From Bacteroidales bacterium (GTDB lineage: Bacteria; Bacteroidota; Bacteroidia; Bacteroidales; UBA932): a DNA stretch of 44,546 nucleotides. Where the stretch lies: contig JAQYTJ010000037.1 in NCBI GenBank assembly GCA_028724885.1, positions 1 to 44,546 of the forward strand, read 5' to 3'. The notes under the pieces are model-generated. The model made no database searches, was not told where the DNA came from, and was given only the letters and a program-made list of their open reading frames with translations. Below are positions 1 through 10,600 of the stretch, one piece after another. Position 1 is the first letter of the stretch, and the number at the start of each line of letters is the position of its first letter. The position numbers and the translations under genes are program-made.

Positions 1-28
1 CCTGAGCGGCATTTTTCAGCCGCTCAGG
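1..28. terminator. Perfect 10-bp hairpin at the window edge
   Basis: CCTGAGCGGC (1-10) and GCCGCTCAGG (19-28) are perfect inverted complements around an 8-nt loop containing a T-run. The hairpin lies about 140 nt past the stop of the minus-strand tricorn-like gene and could end transcription from either side. No clear poly-U tract follows on the minus strand inside the window, so this is a structural call only. Confidence 0.4.
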
Positions 29-37
29 ACAACTTCC

Positions 38-150
38 GGGGGATGGTAGGGGGCGCTGCCCCCTACCATCCCCCGCGGCTCTCGGCCTTCTGGTATTCGC
101 TTGGCTAGGCGCCTCGCGAATACCCGGCCTACGCCGGTCGCGTGACCGCG
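38..150. repeat. REP-like cluster of nested palindromes
   Basis: A perfect 17-bp inverted repeat (38-54 with 58-74, 3-nt loop; arms are G-runs around ATGGTA) is followed by GGTATTCGC (92-100) with GCGAATACC (116-124), CCGGC (124-128) with GCCGG (133-137), and CGGTC (135-139) with GACCG (144-148). Four GC-rich hairpins in 113 nt between a gene end and the window edge resemble a repetitive extragenic palindrome or a miniature mobile element. No second copy was seen in this window, so genome-wide repetition is an inference. Confidence 0.55.
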
Positions 151-165
151 ACTATGCATAATTCA

Positions 166-3100
166 TCACAGAATTTGAGGGAGGTCAAGGTCCTTGAAGG
201 TGCGAGGCGCAGGGGTCTTTGGTAGCGGCTTGCGAGTCTTAATTTGCTCCATAGCCACCTCAATAGCCTTCAGCAACTGCTCATCCTCACCAGCATATTC
301 TTTTATTGGATCATTGTCAATTAATATGTCAGGTTCAACTCCATGATTCTCAACTATCCAGCCGCCCGTGGCAGCATCATAATTAGTGAAGAACGGAACT
401 CTCACGTCAGTGCCATCCATGTAAGGCAGCGAACCGCTGATTCCGACAATGCCTCCCCAAGTCCTAGTGCCAATCACGGTGCCAATCTTGTTCGCCTTGA
501 AGCTCCAAGGGAACAGGTCTCCGTCCGAAGCTGAATATTTGTTGATAAGCAGCACCTTAGGACCGGTCTGAGTACCCTCAGGCACGGTTCCGTTCAGAGT
601 AGATGTGCGAGACATCGTCATCCTGTAAACCTTACGCAAAAGCCTCTCTATAATCATAGGAGAAATGTTTCCGCCACCATTCGCACGGTCATCTATTATG
701 AGCGCCTCCTTGTCTAACTGAGGATAATAGTAACGCACGAACTCGTTCAAACCCTCCGGTCCCATATCCGGAATGTAGATGTAGCCCACCTTGCCGCCGG
801 ACTTTTCCTCAACGATCTTGATATTCTTCTGAACCCACTCATAATGCTCGAGAGGATATTCATTTGCAGTCGGCGTGACAACCACCTTCCTGCCACCTTC
901 GGCTGCAGACTTATTAACCGTCAGCTCGCAAAGTTTGCCAGCTTTACCAACCAGCAACTTATAGATATTGTCCACGTCCTTCAGCGACTGTCCGTCTATC
1001 GCAGTGATATAGTCGCCCTCCGAAATATTCATTCCCGGCTCCATCATTGGCGAACGCAACTCAGGACGATACGCAGCACCCTGATAGATGTGATCAATCT
1101 TGAAATAGCCGCTCTTATCCTTGCTGAGACGCGCCCCAAGAAGACCCATGTCGATGCGCTCCGGCTTAGGGTAATCGCCAGGGGTGACGTAAGCGTGACC
1201 GCTAGCCAGCTCCGAAATCATGCCACCTATGACATAGTTCAAATCCAAGCGAGTCTTAACATAAGGAAGTAACACTGAATATTTCGCCTTGATTGCGTTC
1301 CAGTCGCGGCCATGCATGTTAGATACATAATAACCATCACGGAATGCCCTCCACACCTCATCGAAGATTTCCGGCCACTCCTCAGCGTAATCCACCATAG
1401 CAAACATATTGCTCAGATCTACGCTTTCGCCACCGCCAACCTTGTCAGCAGGGAAATTCACGGCCTTCCAATCAGAGCCAAGCATCAAACCGCACTTGTC
1501 ACCAGCTCGATAAACAATTCTATTGTCCGAGCATTTTTCCGACTTCCCTTTCTTGAAATCGAACACCTGAGTGCCACCGTTCCCAGAGTACCAAACCTTT
1601 TTGCCATCGCAGAAATAATCCCAAGCCTTGAAAGGAAGCTTTATGGTTCTCTCCACAAACCCATCAGTGTCAATCTTCACATCGGCTGCCTTAGGCCCTT
1701 TGTCATCCTTCTTCACTTCATCTTTTCCCTTAGCGCCCTCCTTGCCCTCTGCCTTTTCGTCAGAAGCAGAGGACTCGCTGTCGGTCTCAAGCAATGGGGA
1801 TGGAGTGTCTTTGGCCAGCATAACCATGTACACGGCTCTCATGTCTGTATAAGCATAGTTCCACTCTATCTGGCTGTATACTGGATGCAAATCATTATCT
1901 GCGGTGTAGAGCAAATATTTTCCATCCGATGAGAACACTGGATTTCGAGAATTGTTCCAGCTGGTAGTAACAGGATATTCCTTCTTAGAAGCTAGATTAT
2001 AGACATAGGCCACCGAAAGCTGGTTCTTGGCAGGCTTCGTGTATGCAATCCATTTACTGTCCGGCGAATAATTCACCCCATAGAACTCCTGTTCTGGATT
2101 TTCCATTACAGTTCTCTTAGTCTTAGCGAAAGGATCCACTTCGACGATGCGGTTTTTCCTGTCGGTATAAAGAATATGCTTGCTATCCGGGCTCCATTGA
2201 AGCGAACGGATGTATGTGTCATTATCCTTGGTAATCTGCTCAGGCTCGCCGCCATTGGACACATCGTATAGATAGACCTCGGTCTCGCCAGTGGCGTCCC
2301 CTACGAAAGCGATGTATTTCCCATCTGGGCTCCAGTCCGCGCTCCTATCGTTGGAATTAGGAGACTTCGATATATTCCTAGTTATGCCCTTCCCAACCGG
2401 AACATCGAATAGCTCTCCCCTGGCAGTCACGGCTAGCCTCTTTCCATCAGGTGAAAGGCTGTAGCTGTTGCGCCCTTTCTTGCCAACATTCATCCTTTCT
2501 GCCCTGGCATAGACCAAATCAGATCTGAGAGTGATGTGTATCTGCTCCGCCGCTTTGGTGGAAGGATCCAGCTTGTAGAGGTAACCGCCCTTCTCGAACA
2601 CAACCAGCTTCCCGTTGGTGCTAGGAAATTTGACATCATAATCAGAGAAATTCGTCACCTTCGAAGTAGCCTTCGTCTTGGTATCGTAAACGAATATATT
2701 CATGGTCATATCCCTGTCGGAAACGAAATAGATCTCGTCGCCAACCCACATCGGGAATATGTCCTGGGCCGGATTGTCAGTAATCTTTGAAACACCTTTG
2801 CCGTCATAGACCCAGACTTCGTCTGCCATGCCGCCACGGTAATATTTCCAAGTCCTGAACTCTCTCATCACTCGGTTGTAAGCCAGCTTTTTGCCATCAG
2901 GAGAATAGCTGCAAAAGCCACCTTCAGGAAGCGGAAGCATCTCTGGCATGCCGCCTTTCACCGAAACTCTCCAGAGGCGGCCATCAAAGCCATCACCAGT
3001 ACGATTTCTGAATATGATATATTTCCCATCAGGAGTCCAGCCCATCACTATATTATTAGGACCCATCCTGTCGCCAAGGTCGTCTCTTGAATTCGTGGCA

Positions 3101-3432
3101 GTGTAAGTCAGTCGCACTGGCTCCCCGCCTTCGGCAGGAATGATGTAGACCTCACGGTTTCCGTCATATTCCCCGGTGAACGCAATCGTCTTTCCGTCAG
3201 GCGAATAGCGAGCGAACATCTCGTAGCCCACGTGCGAGGTCAGCCTGCGAGCCTCTCCGCCGGGAAGCGGCACAGTGAATAAATCTCCTGCATAAGAGAA
3301 AACCACTTCTCTGCCATTCGTCGAAGGAAACCTGAGAAGCCTAGCCTCACCATCTGCGTTCTGCGAATGCCCTTGGAAACCACCCAATACCAAAAGGCCG
3401 CCAAGGATGAAAATCAAGAATATTTTTTTCAT
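166..3432 (-). CDS. Tricorn-like S41 family serine protease, secreted
   Basis: A 1088-residue protein with an N-terminal signal peptide, so it should act in the periplasm. Residues about 30-540 carry repeated SPDGKxIAF-type blades (WD40/TolB-like propellers). A charged Lys/Glu/Asp-rich linker follows at about 545-585, then the tricorn core domain, a PDZ domain (about 790-870) and the S41 peptidase domain. The likely catalytic set is visible: His near 746 in SGHAYV, nucleophile Ser969 in SASDGD, and a Glu near 1028 in the ENHGVEPD stretch. Length and residue spacing fit archaeal tricorn and its Bacteroidota homologues, which degrade peptides. It sits after a terminator and is probably its own transcription unit. 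It is not a typical PUL component; linkage to PUL 1 may be incidental. Confidence 0.93.
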   Translation of the reverse strand: MKKIFLIFILGGLLVLGGFQGHSQNADGEARLLRFPSTNGREVVFSYAGDLFTVPLPGGEARRLTSHVGYEMFARYSPDGKTIAFTGEYDGNREVYIIPAEGGEPVRLTYTATNSRDDLGDRMGPNNIVMGWTPDGKYIIFRNRTGDGFDGRLWRVSVKGGMPEMLPLPEGGFCSYSPDGKKLAYNRVMREFRTWKYYRGGMADEVWVYDGKGVSKITDNPAQDIFPMWVGDEIYFVSDRDMTMNIFVYDTKTKATSKVTNFSDYDVKFPSTNGKLVVFEKGGYLYKLDPSTKAAEQIHITLRSDLVYARAERMNVGKKGRNSYSLSPDGKRLAVTARGELFDVPVGKGITRNISKSPNSNDRSADWSPDGKYIAFVGDATGETEVYLYDVSNGGEPEQITKDNDTYIRSLQWSPDSKHILYTDRKNRIVEVDPFAKTKRTVMENPEQEFYGVNYSPDSKWIAYTKPAKNQLSVAYVYNLASKKEYPVTTSWNNSRNPVFSSDGKYLLYTADNDLHPVYSQIEWNYAYTDMRAVYMVMLAKDTPSPLLETDSESSASDEKAEGKEGAKGKDEVKKDDKGPKAADVKIDTDGFVERTIKLPFKAWDYFCDGKKVWYSGNGGTQVFDFKKGKSEKCSDNRIVYRAGDKCGLMLGSDWKAVNFPADKVGGGESVDLSNMFAMVDYAEEWPEIFDEVWRAFRDGYYVSNMHGRDWNAIKAKYSVLLPYVKTRLDLNYVIGGMISELASGHAYVTPGDYPKPERIDMGLLGARLSKDKSGYFKIDHIYQGAAYRPELRSPMMEPGMNISEGDYITAIDGQSLKDVDNIYKLLVGKAGKLCELTVNKSAAEGGRKVVVTPTANEYPLEHYEWVQKNIKIVEEKSGGKVGYIYIPDMGPEGLNEFVRYYYPQLDKEALIIDDRANGGGNISPMIIERLLRKVYRMTMSRTSTLNGTVPEGTQTGPKVLLINKYSASDGDLFPWSFKANKIGTVIGTRTWGGIVGISGSLPYMDGTDVRVPFFTNYDAATGGWIVENHGVEPDILIDNDPIKEYAGEDEQLLKAIEVAMEQIKTRKPLPKTPAPRTFKDLDLPQIL

Positions 3433-3477
3433 ATAAGAGTGTTTGAAAAAATTCTTATAAATATAGTGAATATATTG

Positions 3478-3512
3478 AAAAAAGCCTTGAAATTTTGGGA
3501 TTCCAAGGCTTT
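3478..3512 (-). terminator. Rho-independent terminator of PUL 1
   Basis: Read on the minus strand, AAAGCCTTG (3512-3504) pairs perfectly with CAAGGCTTT (3489-3481) across a 14-nt loop, and the stem runs into six consecutive T residues. It lies about 20 nt after the stop of the BIG2/CBM6-like gene. It separates PUL 1 from the tricorn-like gene. Confidence 0.8.
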
Positions 3513-3532
3513 GTGAATGGTAATTCCTACAT

Positions 3533-4597
3533 TTATTCGGAAATATAAGTGAAAGTCATATGCTTAGGGTTATGAGAACCGTTATCGGCGAAGAATTTCA
3601 GCTTGTGATCGCCTGCTGAAAGAGTAATCTGGACGATTTCGTCTATGAAAGTTCCCCAATTGCCGCTTCCGGCAATAGGGAAAATTTCAGTGACTTTTTC
3701 GCCATCAACTTCGAAATGATACTTACCGGCAGGGCCGCCAGAGCCGGATGACGCATTTATGGCAATTTCATAAGTCCCGGCATCCATCACCGAGATAGAA
3801 TAGATATACCATTCTCCGCTCGCCAGATAACCGATGTTCCCACCTCCTTCTATGGTCACCATGGAGCTCGTCGGATCCCCGTGTGCCGCACGGTAAGTAT
3901 TGCCTCCACCGCCACCGGTGTCGTAGAATGCTACGTTCATTCCTCCGCGGTCGAAATCCCTGAACCAGATGACGGTGGTGCTGTCTTTCGCAAGGACGAA
4001 CGGATGCCCCTTCACGAACGGGAAGGTAACCTGTACGTCAAAGGTAACATACTTGGAGAACTTTCCTTTACGGTAATGGATTTTAGTAGTTCCGGTGCCT
4101 ATGCCTTTAACGACTCCGGACTGGCTTACTCTGGCGACATTCTCGTCATCAGACCACCAACTGAAATCCGTGGTTGGAACGTCGTTGGCATCAGATGGCA
4201 CCATAGACACTGGAATGGTAACAGCAGCCCCGATTGCAAGCTCGATCAGGCTATCGCACTTCATGGTCACATCGGTCAGGGCAACCTTTCTGTTAACGTA
4301 GATCTCTGTCTTAAACGACATGTTTCCCGATTCGCATAGAACGGAAGCAGATCCCTGCCTTATGGCTTTGACCAAGCCAGAATTGTCAACCATCGCGATG
4401 GATTCGTCGCTAGTAGACCATTTGAACGTAAGGCTGGACGGACTGGCCGTCAGCTGAATCTCGTCCCCTTCAAACATCGTCACGGAACTGTAATCCACGG
4501 TGATGGTTGGGTAAACTTCCGTTCGCTGGAAGTTGTCGCATGAGGCAGAAAGCACCAGCAAAGAGACTAACGATATATTCAAGAATATTTTTTTCAT
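3533..4597 (-). CDS. BIG2-domain lipoprotein with CBM6-like C-terminus
   Basis: A 354-residue predicted surface lipoprotein. The signal peptide ends in a lipobox (LSASC, Cys about 20). Two bacterial Ig-like group 2 (BIG2) repeats follow, at about 32-105 (WSTSDESIAMVDNSGLV) and about 115-190 (WWSDDENVARVSQSGVV). The C-terminal 140 residues resemble family 6 carbohydrate-binding modules: a GEWYIYSISVMDAGTYEI strand pair, a GKYHFEVDG strand and a late GDHKLKFF strand. It is the last gene of PUL 1, 9 nt after the DUF1735 gene. The likely role is a surface glycan-binding protein that feeds the SusCD pair. Ligand unknown. Confidence 0.82.
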   Translation of the reverse strand: MKKIFLNISLVSLLVLSASCDNFQRTEVYPTITVDYSSVTMFEGDEIQLTASPSSLTFKWSTSDESIAMVDNSGLVKAIRQGSASVLCESGNMSFKTEIYVNRKVALTDVTMKCDSLIELAIGAAVTIPVSMVPSDANDVPTTDFSWWSDDENVARVSQSGVVKGIGTGTTKIHYRKGKFSKYVTFDVQVTFPFVKGHPFVLAKDSTTVIWFRDFDRGGMNVAFYDTGGGGGNTYRAAHGDPTSSMVTIEGGGNIGYLASGEWYIYSISVMDAGTYEIAINASSGSGGPAGKYHFEVDGEKVTEIFPIAGSGNWGTFIDEIVQITLSAGDHKLKFFADNGSHNPKHMTFTYISE

Positions 4598-4606
4598 GTC
4601 TGTTTC

Positions 4607-5581
4607 CTACTTTTTTGTTTCTATGATAGCGAAACCCTCGTCCACATCCTTATCCTCCGAATAGAGAAATCTCGTCTCCTCTCGCATCTCATATACATCA
4701 TTTCCTATCTGATACTTGTAATGCAGCAAGAAGATCTTATAGGTGTTGTACCCGTCATCTATGATGCCGTACACGTTAGGGTATTCAGGGTCATCATCGA
4801 GCTGCGTCACCTTAAGATCCCTGTAAGGCTTCAGAGTGACCTTGTGATAGCCTTTCGCATCGGCTGCAGCATCGATGTACGCTATCATTGCCTTTGCCTC
4901 CAATGTGTGTATGTCTTTACTGAATGTCTCATTCCCTGGCATCATCCTCACGCTGCTCGTAGTCCAACAATGAATTGTCTTGGTTCCCGGCATATTAATA
5001 GGAGATCCATCTGGCAAGAGTTTTCTGTTTCCCACCATCTGATAACCTATTCCGCTGGAATTAGACCATTGATTCTTTATTGCTATCCTTAGCAGAAGGG
5101 AACCCTTGTCTGGATGAAGTTCGGCACCATCATAGGAAAGAACCCTCACCGGGATGATGTAATCCTTATCTGGAGACAGACCTGCCGGGTGAATCGTGAC
5201 TGGAATAGTGCCAAGAACCTCGCCAGATTTTATGACGCAAGTCATGCTGGAGATCTCGTATTTATCAGCAGGCATGACAACCGCATATTTCTCAACATCC
5301 ACGTCATAATTAGCCTTATTGTATTCATCCACTAGAGTAGAATCCAAGACGATGTTGATTTTAACGTCTTTCTTTGGAGCCTTCGTGCCTCCCATAGATA
5401 ATGACATGTACGTCGTGGTTGTTTCATAGTGGAGGCTGACCGTCATCTTTTTAGTGTTGTCAGACTCGCTCACGAATCCGAAGATGTTCTTGTACTGCTC
5501 TTTCTCAAACACCTCACTGTCGTTGCAAGAAACGATGGAGAATGCTGCCAGAGCCGCTAATATTATGTATTTGTGTTTCAT
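4607..5581 (-). CDS. DUF1735-containing surface lipoprotein
   Basis: A 324-residue lipoprotein with a lipobox (SIVSC, Cys about 19). Residues about 45-165 match the DUF1735 pattern seen in Bacteroidota PULs: an initial beta-strand region, VDEYNKANY, then a long strand around YEISSMTCVIKSGEV and a later DKDYIIPVRVLS strand. The C-terminal half (about 175-320) looks like the DUF4361-type partner domain. These proteins are encoded next to SusD and are generally regarded as cell-surface glycan-binding proteins. It sits 19 nt after susD, in the same operon. No catalytic motif was seen. Confidence 0.82.
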   Translation of the reverse strand: MKHKYIILAALAAFSIVSCNDSEVFEKEQYKNIFGFVSESDNTKKMTVSLHYETTTTYMSLSMGGTKAPKKDVKINIVLDSTLVDEYNKANYDVDVEKYAVVMPADKYEISSMTCVIKSGEVLGTIPVTIHPAGLSPDKDYIIPVRVLSYDGAELHPDKGSLLLRIAIKNQWSNSSGIGYQMVGNRKLLPDGSPINMPGTKTIHCWTTSSVRMMPGNETFSKDIHTLEAKAMIAYIDAAADAKGYHKVTLKPYRDLKVTQLDDDPEYPNVYGIIDDGYNTYKIFLLHYKYQIGNDVYEMREETRFLYSEDKDVDEGFAIIETKK

Positions 5582-5600
5582 GATTCGATACGTGTTAATG

Positions 5601-7607
5601 TTAGCTTTCCCAACCCGGGTTCTGGTCGCAAGAAGGAAGCTTGCGGATTTCGCTCAGTGGAATCGGAAGCAGGTATAGTTTCTTATGAACGAGACGAGCC
5701 CCGATTCTGGAAGTATTCGGAACTGTTCTTTGATAAAAATTCTCCTTAGAGCCATCCACGTTCATCCCCATGATTGTTTCATTCTCTGTTTCCTCGTAAA
5801 TCCCCCACCTACGAACGTCGAAGTAACGCTGACCCTCGTGCAGGAATTCCTTCATTCTCTCTTTCTCAATGATTTTCTGAAACGTTTTCTCGTCCGCAAG
5901 ATCATTATTGTTGACTCCCGGCATCCCAGCGCGGTGACGGACAAGATTGAAAGCATTCTTCATCTCCGTGAGGTCTCTAGAAACTGTATAGGTCTGATCC
6001 CCGAGAGTAATGTCGTACGATTTCGTAAGGTGGTTCAAGCATTCTGCGTACATGAGCAGTATGTCAGCGTACCTGATGATGGGGTAGCCTTTGTCCATTC
6101 TCCTGGCGTTATCCCCGTCCCATGCGTCATTAGGATGAATGTATTTCACCAGGACATAGCCCGTAGGGGTGTAGTCGGTAGCAGAATTCTGCTTGCCGTT
6201 AGGGGAGTCATAGTAATATGTTACCGTCTGGTTGTACTTCCCCGACATTGTGGTGGACGACATAGGCCAGAATCTCTCCGAGAACCCCACGCACGCATAG
6301 AATCTCATCTCCCTGTTGTTGTACATGTTGTAGACGCCGGCATTGAGCCTGTAGCCAGAGAAATTCTGCTGCATTGTGGTAAAACCCGTCTCGCTGTAAG
6401 GGTATTCCGAACTGGAGTTATCGATTGGGCGGCCATCGTACATAGAATAATTATCAATTATTTTCTGAGTCAAGCCCATTCCGTTCCAGCCGCCGAAAGC
6501 AAGAGGGAAGCACATACGAGTGTTTGCAGTAATGGACGAACTCTTAATGCCCCATACATATTCCGGGTTGGTCGGAATGACAGCCTCTCCGTTAAACTGC
6601 TCAGAGTAAGATCTGAAATGATCAATTCCAGCAGCTCCAACAGGATAATCTTCGTAGAAATCAGGATCCGAAGTCACGCCTTCTGGCATTTGAGGAGTCT
6701 GAGTATCTGCTTGAACAGTGAACAGGCTGTACATTGGTGCGCCGCTTTTATTCATTTTCATGATTCTCTTGCATGCGGCGGCAGCTAAGGCCCAGCGCTC
6801 TTCGTCATATTCATCGGTGGTGACGTATTTTACTCGGTCTATTTTCCTGTACCAGTTGCCAAAACACCTTCTAGCTGCTTCACCTCCATTCCAGAGAGGG
6901 CTGGCATAATAAGTTCTGATCCTTGCGACCAGTCCGTATGCAGCCCCCTTGGTCGGCCTTCCGAATTCCATTAGAGGATAGGTTTCAGGAAGATATTTCG
7001 CTGCCTCTTCAAGCTCGCTGCAGATATATTCCACAGTCTCTGCATTCGTAGCGCGAGGCCTGTCATAATCTGCCAGATCCAAGTTAGAAGGTATTTCCTC
7101 GTCCCCTACCAAGATTACGGGCCCATACGCAAGCCAAAGCTTATAATAAGCATAGGCACGAATGAACCTATTCAAAGAAAGAAGTTCTGCTCTGTCCTGA
7201 GCGGTAAGATCTTTAGCCTCATCTATCCTTGCGAACACGGTATTCGCCCTTCTGATGCACTGGTAGCTTGTCGTCCACACGTTGGAGAAGGAGTAAGGGT
7301 TGCTGGCAGAGATTTCTCCGAGAACAAGCCTCATTCCATTGTAGCCATGCTGGGTGCCGTACATCGTAAAGGCCTCGTCTGTCGCAAGGGGTCCGGGGAA
7401 ATCAGAATTCTGATAGAGAGAGCCTTCGTCATGCAGATCTCCTGCCATGCCCCAGATGTATGCCTGGACATTTCTCTTATTAGCGAATACCTCATCAATC
7501 TTAATCTCATCGGAAAAATAGTCGTCTATGCTCAAAAAGTTGCAGGAGGCAAACCCGGCCGACAAGATCAAAGCTAAAATAACGTATGATATTGTTTTCA
7601 TATTCAT
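5601..7607 (-). CDS. SusD/RagB-family nutrient-uptake lipoprotein (PUL 1)
   Basis: A 668-residue SusD homologue. The signal peptide ends in FASC, giving a lipid-anchored outer-leaflet protein that caps its SusC channel. The SusD N-terminal region with tetratricopeptide-like helices (about 60-240) contains LNRFIRAYAYYKLWLAYGP. The C-terminal RagB/SusD hallmark is present: PIIRYADILLMYAECLN, then EKERMKEFLHEGQRYFDVRRWG and a closing LLPIPLSEIRKLP. An in-frame ATG two codons downstream (7601) could also start translation. It follows susC by 6 nt, as expected for a stoichiometric pair. The substrate cannot be read from the sequence. Confidence 0.95.
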   Translation of the reverse strand: MNMKTISYVILALILSAGFASCNFLSIDDYFSDEIKIDEVFANKRNVQAYIWGMAGDLHDEGSLYQNSDFPGPLATDEAFTMYGTQHGYNGMRLVLGEISASNPYSFSNVWTTSYQCIRRANTVFARIDEAKDLTAQDRAELLSLNRFIRAYAYYKLWLAYGPVILVGDEEIPSNLDLADYDRPRATNAETVEYICSELEEAAKYLPETYPLMEFGRPTKGAAYGLVARIRTYYASPLWNGGEAARRCFGNWYRKIDRVKYVTTDEYDEERWALAAAACKRIMKMNKSGAPMYSLFTVQADTQTPQMPEGVTSDPDFYEDYPVGAAGIDHFRSYSEQFNGEAVIPTNPEYVWGIKSSSITANTRMCFPLAFGGWNGMGLTQKIIDNYSMYDGRPIDNSSSEYPYSETGFTTMQQNFSGYRLNAGVYNMYNNREMRFYACVGFSERFWPMSSTTMSGKYNQTVTYYYDSPNGKQNSATDYTPTGYVLVKYIHPNDAWDGDNARRMDKGYPIIRYADILLMYAECLNHLTKSYDITLGDQTYTVSRDLTEMKNAFNLVRHRAGMPGVNNNDLADEKTFQKIIEKERMKEFLHEGQRYFDVRRWGIYEETENETIMGMNVDGSKENFYQRTVPNTSRIGARLVHKKLYLLPIPLSEIRKLPSCDQNPGWES

Positions 7608-7613
7608 GATTTT

Positions 7614-10600
7614 TTAGAAGTGCAGGTAAACCTGGAATGTAATTGTGGCAGGTATAGGATAAGCTCGACCGCTGTACTGAGCTTGTTCTGGGTCAAAGAG
7701 TTTCACAGGAGACCAGACAGCTAAGTTATTTCCCACCAGCTGGAGGTCTGCGGACTGGAGTCCGATCTTTTTCATGAATTTTGCCGACCAGTTGTAATTG
7801 ATTGTGACTTCCTGAAGTCTCAAATACTTTCCATTTCCTTTCCAGAACGTAGAAGTCTGGGTGTTGTTCGAACTGCTGCCGTATGTCAGGCGAGGATATA
7901 TGGCGTTCGGATTCTCAGCCTTGTCGAGCGGAATTCCATGCTTCTCCGCATAATCTTTCGGAATCCATCTGTTTTCGTACTTCATGGCCTGAGAAAGCAC
8001 GTTACCAAACTTTCCAAGAGCGAAAGGAACATAGCCCGCCCCTCCATAAAAGAAATCGGAATTTCCGGTTCCCTTGAACAGCACGCCAATGCTAAGACGT
8101 TTATACTGGAATTCTCCACCGAAACCATACATCAGGTTCGGAACGATTGCCCCGGTGGAAGACAAGCCGTAAGAGATAGGAACCATGTCATCGGAATCAA
8201 TGCGTCCATCGCCGTTGACATCGCGGTACTTGATGTCGCCAGGCTTATACTCGCCGAATGACTGCACAGGGCTGGTATCAATATCTTGCTGATCCTTGAA
8301 CAAGCCAAGGGCATAGTAGCCCCTGACAACTCCGTAAGGATAGCCTGATCGCTCTTGGTACGGATAGGCGGGGTTGGACTCCTCCCAGTTCTTGACATCA
8401 TTCTTTGAATATGTGAAATTTGCCCTGAGGGTGAGGTTCATGTCGCTTCCGATCTTCTGCTTGAATGAAATATTGCCATCAGCACCATATGAACGCATCT
8501 TACCGATGTTAGAATAAGGCCTAGACATAAGTCCGACATAGATAGGGACTTGCTGGCGTTCCTGGAATATTCCGTCACGCACGTCATTAAAAAAGTCCAG
8601 AACAAAATCTACCTTATCAACGAAAAGCGTCCCCTCGAATCCGAGGTCGAACTTAGTTGCCACTTCCCATTTGAGGTTGTCGGCTCCGGTGTACGTCTCC
8701 CAAAGAGTTTCCGCAGAGGCTGATCCCCAAGGGTAAGCCGTGTTCCTCTGCACTATTGTCAGGTAAGGGAAACGCTTAGATGAGATCCGGTCGTTCCCGA
8801 CAGTGCCGTAAGAAGCCCTGACCTTGAAGAAATTGAGCCAGGGCATCGCATTCTTCACGAATTCGTACTGTGTCGGCACCCATCCGAGAGCGACGGAAGG
8901 AAAGAATCCGAAACGCCTGCCTTTCTGGAAGTTCTCCGATCCTGTGTATCCGAAATTCAGGTCTATCAGATAGGTATCTGCGTAGCCGTAAGTCAGACGG
9001 CTGGAAATTCCCTGATACCTCTTAGGGATGGCGCTCATGTTACTCACGCTCTCTTTTGAATATTTGTCATCGGACATATAGTAGTACACGAGGCCAGAAA
9101 CCCGGTGCTTCTCTTCAAAGAGACGATCATAATTCAGCGTTGACTCGAAGTGGAATTTCCTGTAATTATTCGTCGATTTCCTATATGATGCCGCTTGCGC
9201 GCTTACCCTCTTGATCGTCACCAACTCTCCGGAAGACGTCCTTCCGACTGCCTCATAGAGTTCTGGCTGTATGTGGCGGCTCTCGTTGAACCAAGAGGTG
9301 TAGTCGAATGCTCCCTGAGCACGAATCCTCAAGCCTTTCGTGATCATGCCCAGATCCTGTTCCAAGGCGATGGTCGTCTTCGCCTGGTATTCGGTGTCGA
9401 GACGACGGCCAAGCCTATTGATCAGCACATACGGCGATGTCTCAGCCCCTTCTCCAACTCCGGGAAGCTGGCCATTGGAATAGACCTTAGGAAGGCGCAG
9501 AGGATGAATATATGCTTGAGCAGCCCAGATGTAGTCAGTGTCGGCGACTCCAGGATTCTTGTTCACAGTAAGATGACCCGTGCTGCCGAAATACAGCTTC
9601 GTCGTAGGAGTCAGATTCATGTCTATGTTGGAACGAAAGCCATAGGTGTCATAGCCTACATTCTGCGAGTAAGGGCTGGACTTGTCCACCTTGTAGGCGG
9701 CTTCTTCCTGATTGATTGAAAGCGAGAGGAAATATTTGGCGACTTTCGCTCCTCCCTGAGCGCTGACGTAGTAAGACCTCTTCCAGGAATTGCGTTTCAC
9801 TATTTCTTTCTGCCAGTTCACGTCGGGATAGATGTCCGGATCCAGCTTGTTGTGGATGATGTCCATCTCAACATCTGAATAAAGAGGCTCTTCGTTGCGA
9901 ACTTCCCTGGCTTCATTGGCAAGGCTAGCATAATCATAGGCACCAACGTAATTTGGGAGCCTTTTTAGGTGCGAAAGCGTAATGGATGCCCTTCCGGTAA
10001 TGTGGACTTTGTCCGCACCTCCCCTCTTTGTAGTGATCAGCACCACTCCGTTAGCGCCTCGGACACCGTAAACCGCCGTGGCAGAGGCATCCTTCAGGAC
10101 AGAGAAATTCTCGATGTCTGAAGGGTCGATTGAGTTGATGTCGCCTTCCAGCCCGTCTATCAGAACAAGCGCTGAAGAATTTGCGCCGAAAGTGCCTATG
10201 CCTCGAATCCAGAACTCGGCGATGTTCTTGCCTGGCTCTCCGCTACTCAGAGACGAGATGACTCCGGCCACCCTGCCTCCGAGAAGGTTGCTGATGGACG
10301 TGGTTGGTTGCTCCAGCTGCCTTGCGTCTATTGAAGTGACTGCAGCCAAATTGGAAATTTTCCTCTGTGTAGTCCCGAGGGCAGTAATGACAACTTGGTC
10401 GAGTTCCTGCGCTACCTCAGTGAAAGTGATTTTGATATTGGTGTCTTCCTTGACGACGATATATTCAATGTCCTTGAACCCCATCATCTGGAAAATCAGC
10501 TTGTCGCCTTTCTGAGCTTTGATTAAAAAATGCCCTTTGTCATCAGTCATCGTTCCCACTGTAGAACCTTGGACGATGACGGCGACTCCAGGCAGGGGCC

